Shown here piece by piece: positions 13,564-15,641 of a stretch of 15,641 bases of DNA (its first letter is position 1; each line of letters opens with the position of its first letter). The notes under the pieces are model-generated. The model was not told the origin of the DNA. It was given only the letters and a program-made list of their open reading frames with translations, and made no database searches. The stretch is from contig JAEKLK010000179.1 of NCBI GenBank assembly GCA_019509895.1, positions 1 through 15,641 on the forward strand, written 5' to 3'. This DNA comes from Betaproteobacteria bacterium (lineage in GTDB: Bacteria > Pseudomonadota > Gammaproteobacteria > Burkholderiales > SG8-39). A program made the position numbers and the translations under genes.

Positions 13564-14603
13564 TGCGCATGCTTATCCGCTGTCTGGCCTTGGCAATGTG
13601 GTTGGCAGGCTCATATGCATATGCCGCCGCCGCTTTCAAGATCGTGACCGCTGACCAGCGGGGCACCTACTTCGCCATCGGAAACGATCTCGCCAAGTTG
13701 GTCGCGCCATCGGCCGACATCGACCTGGAGGTCGTGGCGACCGACGGGTCCGCCGCCAACATTCGCCTGCTGCGCGAAGCGCCGGGCGTCAAGTTCGCCA
13801 TCGTTCAGGCCGACGTGTACCAGGCGTTCGTCGATCGCGGGGCGCAGAAAAACCGGGAAGCCATGCGCGTCATCGCGCCGCTGCGCGTCATTCTTCCGCT
13901 GTACAACACCGAAATCCATTACATCGCGCGGGCCGACTCCGAATTGAATTACCTGCACGACCTAAAGAACGCGCGCATAAACGGCGGTCTGGTCGGCAGC
14001 GGTGCGGCGTTCATCACGCACACGCTGTATCGCATGATGTTCAAGACACCGATGCCGGAGCAGAACGCTAGCTTCCTGCCGAACGATCAGGCGCTCGTCA
14101 AGCTGATTACCGATAAGTCGATCGACGTGGCCGTCGTCGCTGCCGGCCAGCCGGCGCCGATCATTGCCAACATGAAGCCGGAGGCGCAGAAGTTCATCAA
14201 GTTCCTCAAGTTCGATCCGTCGCATCCCACGAGCAAGCAGCCGCTCAGCATCTACGTGCCGAGCGTCGTGCGGGCATCGAGCTATCCGAACATCCTCACG
14301 GAAGACTTCACCACCATCGCGGTGGGCGCTTTTCTGGTGACGTACGACTACAACCTGCAGACCACCGTCGATTACCTCGTTCGGTTCGCACGCTCGCTCT
14401 GCCAGAACTTCAGCGCGTTGCAGGCGAAAGGCCATCCCAAGTGGCGCGAGGTCAGTCTCGCCCTGCCAGCCCTCAACAAGGGCTGGACCTACTATCCCCC
14501 GACGACCCGGGAATTGCGCCAGTGCACCGGTGGCGGCGCCACATCGCCGTCCACTCCCAGAGCCTGCACCTCAGAAGAGCGCATTCTCGGCTTCTGCAAG
14601 TGA
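13560..14603 (+). CDS. TAXI-family TRAP-type solute-binding protein
   Basis: A 347-residue exported binding protein. A signal peptide (about 1-22, hydrophobic LALAMWLAGSYAYA, cleavage after AYA) precedes the TAXI fold: FKIVTADQRGTYFAIGNDLA, ATDGSAANIRLL (60-71) and FAIVQADVYQAF (79-90), the usual ligand-cleft elements. The C-terminus extends past the fold with CTGG and a final CTSEERILGFC at 336-346. TAXI proteins normally feed a TRAP permease (DctM/DctQ or fused), but no such gene is present; instead the partner is the Pro-rich membrane protein just upstream, overlapping by ATGA. AAGG precedes two adjacent ATGs (13560 and 13563), either of which may start. The ligand is unknown; known TAXI ligands are small carboxylates such as glutamate. 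Confidence 0.88.
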   Translation: MMRMLIRCLALAMWLAGSYAYAAAAFKIVTADQRGTYFAIGNDLAKLVAPSADIDLEVVATDGSAANIRLLREAPGVKFAIVQADVYQAFVDRGAQKNREAMRVIAPLRVILPLYNTEIHYIARADSELNYLHDLKNARINGGLVGSGAAFITHTLYRMMFKTPMPEQNASFLPNDQALVKLITDKSIDVAVVAAGQPAPIIANMKPEAQKFIKFLKFDPSHPTSKQPLSIYVPSVVRASSYPNILTEDFTTIAVGAFLVTYDYNLQTTVDYLVRFARSLCQNFSALQAKGHPKWREVSLALPALNKGWTYYPPTTRELRQCTGGGATSPSTPRACTSEERILGFCK

Positions 14604-14619
14604 GCGTTTCGCGTAGCAA

Positions 14620-14647
14620 CCGCGCGCAATAGCGCGGGCGATTTTGT
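14620..14647 (+). terminator. Possible intrinsic terminator after the TAXI gene
   Basis: CCGCGC (14620-14625) pairs with GCGCGG (14632-14637) around a 6-nt loop, and ATTTTGT follows after 3 nt. The stem is short and the T-tract imperfect. Confidence 0.4.
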
Positions 14648-14665
14648 CGCGGAAGTAGCTCACGT

Positions 14666-14685
14666 CCGCCGCACGGCGGAATTTT
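14666..14685 (+). terminator. Second terminator-like hairpin
   Basis: CCGCC (14666-14670), loop GCAC, GGCGG (14675-14679), then AATTTT. With the hairpin at 14620 it forms a tandem pair, suggesting that transcription ends before the PilZ gene. A third small inverted repeat, CATCGC/GCGATG (14712-14728), follows without a T-tract. Nothing else is apparent in the 181-bp gap. Confidence 0.35.
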
Positions 14686-14784
14686 CGGCGCACAAGAACA
14701 ACGTCACGCGACATCGCGGGTGGCGATGCGGCGTGCGCAATCGTTCATTGATACGACTCCCCCGTGTGACGAGCATGACGATGG

Positions 14785-15495
14785 ATGTTTGACCTCGCTA
14801 CCCGTATTGCTACGACCGGTCAGCTGCTGGTGCGTTCCGGTATCGAGATCGACCACATCCTGAGCGACATGGTGCAGCAGCATTCCACCGTCTCGGCCAA
14901 CCTGCCGTCTCAAAACATGTTTCTCTCGCGCCTGGTCTCCAGCGATCCGGTGCGACAGCGCGTAATGTTCGCGTGCTCGGACTACAAGTCGGCCAATTCG
15001 ATGGTGGTCGCGCAGCCTTCGGTGATCTTCCGCTGCAACCATCGCTGGGGGCAGTTCGCCTTCGGCTGCACCAAGCCTCGCATGGTCGAGCACGCGCGCG
15101 AGCCGGCGATCGAAATGACGGCGCCGACCGCCATCCTCGCCCTCCAGCACCGCCGCCGCCCGGTCCGGCCGCCGGCGATGACGGAACCGGCAGAGCTCTA
15201 TTGCAAGCTGCCCATGGCGCCCATCGCCTTCGAGGCGCGCATCGTCGACATGAGCCTCGACGGCCGCGCCTTTCTGCTAGCCGATCCCGGCATTCCCCTA
15301 TGCGCCGGAACGCGCCTGCAGGACGTGCGCATCACGCCCCGCGGCCGTGAGCCGCTGCGAGCGGACATCGAAGTCACTCACGTCATTCCGAGCATGCACG
15401 ACGGCCACCCCGCGACCCGCGTCGCCTGCCGCATCATCGCGCCTGACGCCACGCTCGAGCAGCTGGTGCGCACCTTCATCATCGAATTCACCTGA
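14785..15495 (+). CDS. YcgR-like PilZ-domain protein, predicted c-di-GMP receptor
   Basis: A 236-residue two-domain protein. Residues 10-115 resemble the N-terminal YcgR/PilZN domain (GIEIDHILSDMVQQHSTVSANL, FLSRLVSSDPVRQRVMF). The C-terminal PilZ domain (about 118-235) has the c-di-GMP-binding R124-x3-R128 in QHRRRPVR and D155-x-S157-x2-G160 (DMSLDG), so ligand binding is expected. Spacing between the motifs is normal. YcgR proteins slow the flagellar motor or act on other motility and surface machinery when c-di-GMP rises. The start at 14785 is the only in-frame ATG before the domain; its ribosome site is weak. It lies 181 bp after the TAXI gene with hairpins between, so it is probably transcribed separately. 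Confidence 0.85.
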   Translation: MFDLATRIATTGQLLVRSGIEIDHILSDMVQQHSTVSANLPSQNMFLSRLVSSDPVRQRVMFACSDYKSANSMVVAQPSVIFRCNHRWGQFAFGCTKPRMVEHAREPAIEMTAPTAILALQHRRRPVRPPAMTEPAELYCKLPMAPIAFEARIVDMSLDGRAFLLADPGIPLCAGTRLQDVRITPRGREPLRADIEVTHVIPSMHDGHPATRVACRIIAPDATLEQLVRTFIIEFT

Positions 15496-15543
15496 TCGTC
15501 GTTACGACAGCGTGATAAGTCGCGACCTCGCGGCGTCCGGCGC

Positions 15544-15561
15544 ACTCGTAATACTCGTAAT
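15544..15561 (+). repeat. Perfect 9-bp tandem repeat
   Basis: ACTCGTAAT occurs twice without spacing (15544-15552 and 15553-15561), at the edge of the 47-bp repeat copy B. Copy A has a 7-bp tandem at the equivalent place, so the internal duplication may be part of the element. Confidence 0.5.
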
Positions 15562-15600
15562 TGGTGTTTCGCAGCATCGTTAGCCGCACTCGCTCATCGA
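15554..15600 (+). repeat. 47-bp imperfect direct repeat, copy B
   Basis: Matches 11563-11609 in 36 of 47 positions without gaps. Read on the minus strand in the transporter frame it gives SMSECG and a stop, against SMNDCGWR in the transporter, but the similarity stops at once upstream, so no second transporter gene is evident up to the window edge. No gene was recognised in 15496-15641. Confidence 0.55.
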
Positions 15601-15641
15601 CCTAGTTAGTCCTTTGTAGCCAAGCCGCTGGCGAGCTTGCT

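Noticed and set aside
15554..15641. Integron attC site or second transporter gene at the right edge
   Set aside because: GTTAGCC does not fit the attC GTTRRRY core, no paired site was found, and the transporter-like reading stops after six codons.
12593..15641. Genomic island integrated at the tRNA-Ser 3' end
   Set aside because: No integrase gene and no second copy of the tRNA 3' end were seen in the window.
1..15641. CRISPR array, rRNA or insertion sequence
   Set aside because: No regularly spaced repeats, rRNA signatures or transposase frames were found.

Overview
The window comes from a high-GC bacterium, most likely a proteobacterium and perhaps a betaproteobacterium. That placement is inference. 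It rests on strong G/C bias at third codon positions, a lysC-type aspartate kinase near a tRNA-Ser(GCU), a TAXI-family periplasmic binding protein, and PilZ and BatA-type proteins. Genes are densely packed: several neighbours overlap by ATGA, and all three convergent pairs have touching or overlapping stop codons.

Left part (1-5337). A LysR-type regulator, cut by the window edge, meets a run of minus-strand genes. Read in the direction of transcription from 5337 these are: a lipid kinase of the diacylglycerol kinase family; a metallophosphoesterase interrupted by one in-frame TAA; a MetE-C-like (YxjG/YxjH type) methyltransferase; then, from its own promoter, a small arsenic operon. The arsenic operon is arsR (C-terminal Cys-Cys-x4-Cys), arsI (C-As lyase with vicinal cysteines) and arsN2 (GNAT), followed by a prolyl-4-hydroxylase-type 2OG/Fe(II) oxygenase. 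No arsenic efflux pump, arsC or arsM lies in the window, so this set looks directed at organoarsenicals.

Middle part (5388-11305). On the plus strand are an acyl-CoA dehydrogenase-family protein, a pirin, a membrane-anchored HtrA-like protease without a PDZ domain, a BatA-like VWA membrane protein and lysC. A minus-strand VOC-family protein is convergent with the acyl-CoA dehydrogenase and divergent from the pirin, with only 16 bp between start codons. The protease and lysC each have a perfect inverted repeat whose 3' arm ends on the base before the start codon. lysC also has a well-placed internal ribosome binding site that could produce a separate regulatory (beta) subunit.

Right part (11306-15641). 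A 50-codon two-helix membrane ORF and a cation diffusion facilitator lie on the minus strand. On the plus strand follow tRNA-Ser(GCU), a single-pass membrane protein with Pro-rich flanks, an overlapping TAXI-type solute-binding protein without any TRAP permease gene, and a YcgR-like PilZ protein. The membrane protein and the TAXI protein both end in the same small motif, C-x9-C with 'LG-[LF]-C'. This shared ending is the most novel-looking feature and suggests a two-component periplasmic module. A 47-bp imperfect repeat (36/47 identical, no gaps) links the 3' end of the cation transporter gene to the right edge of the window. No CRISPR array, rRNA or recognisable transposase was found.
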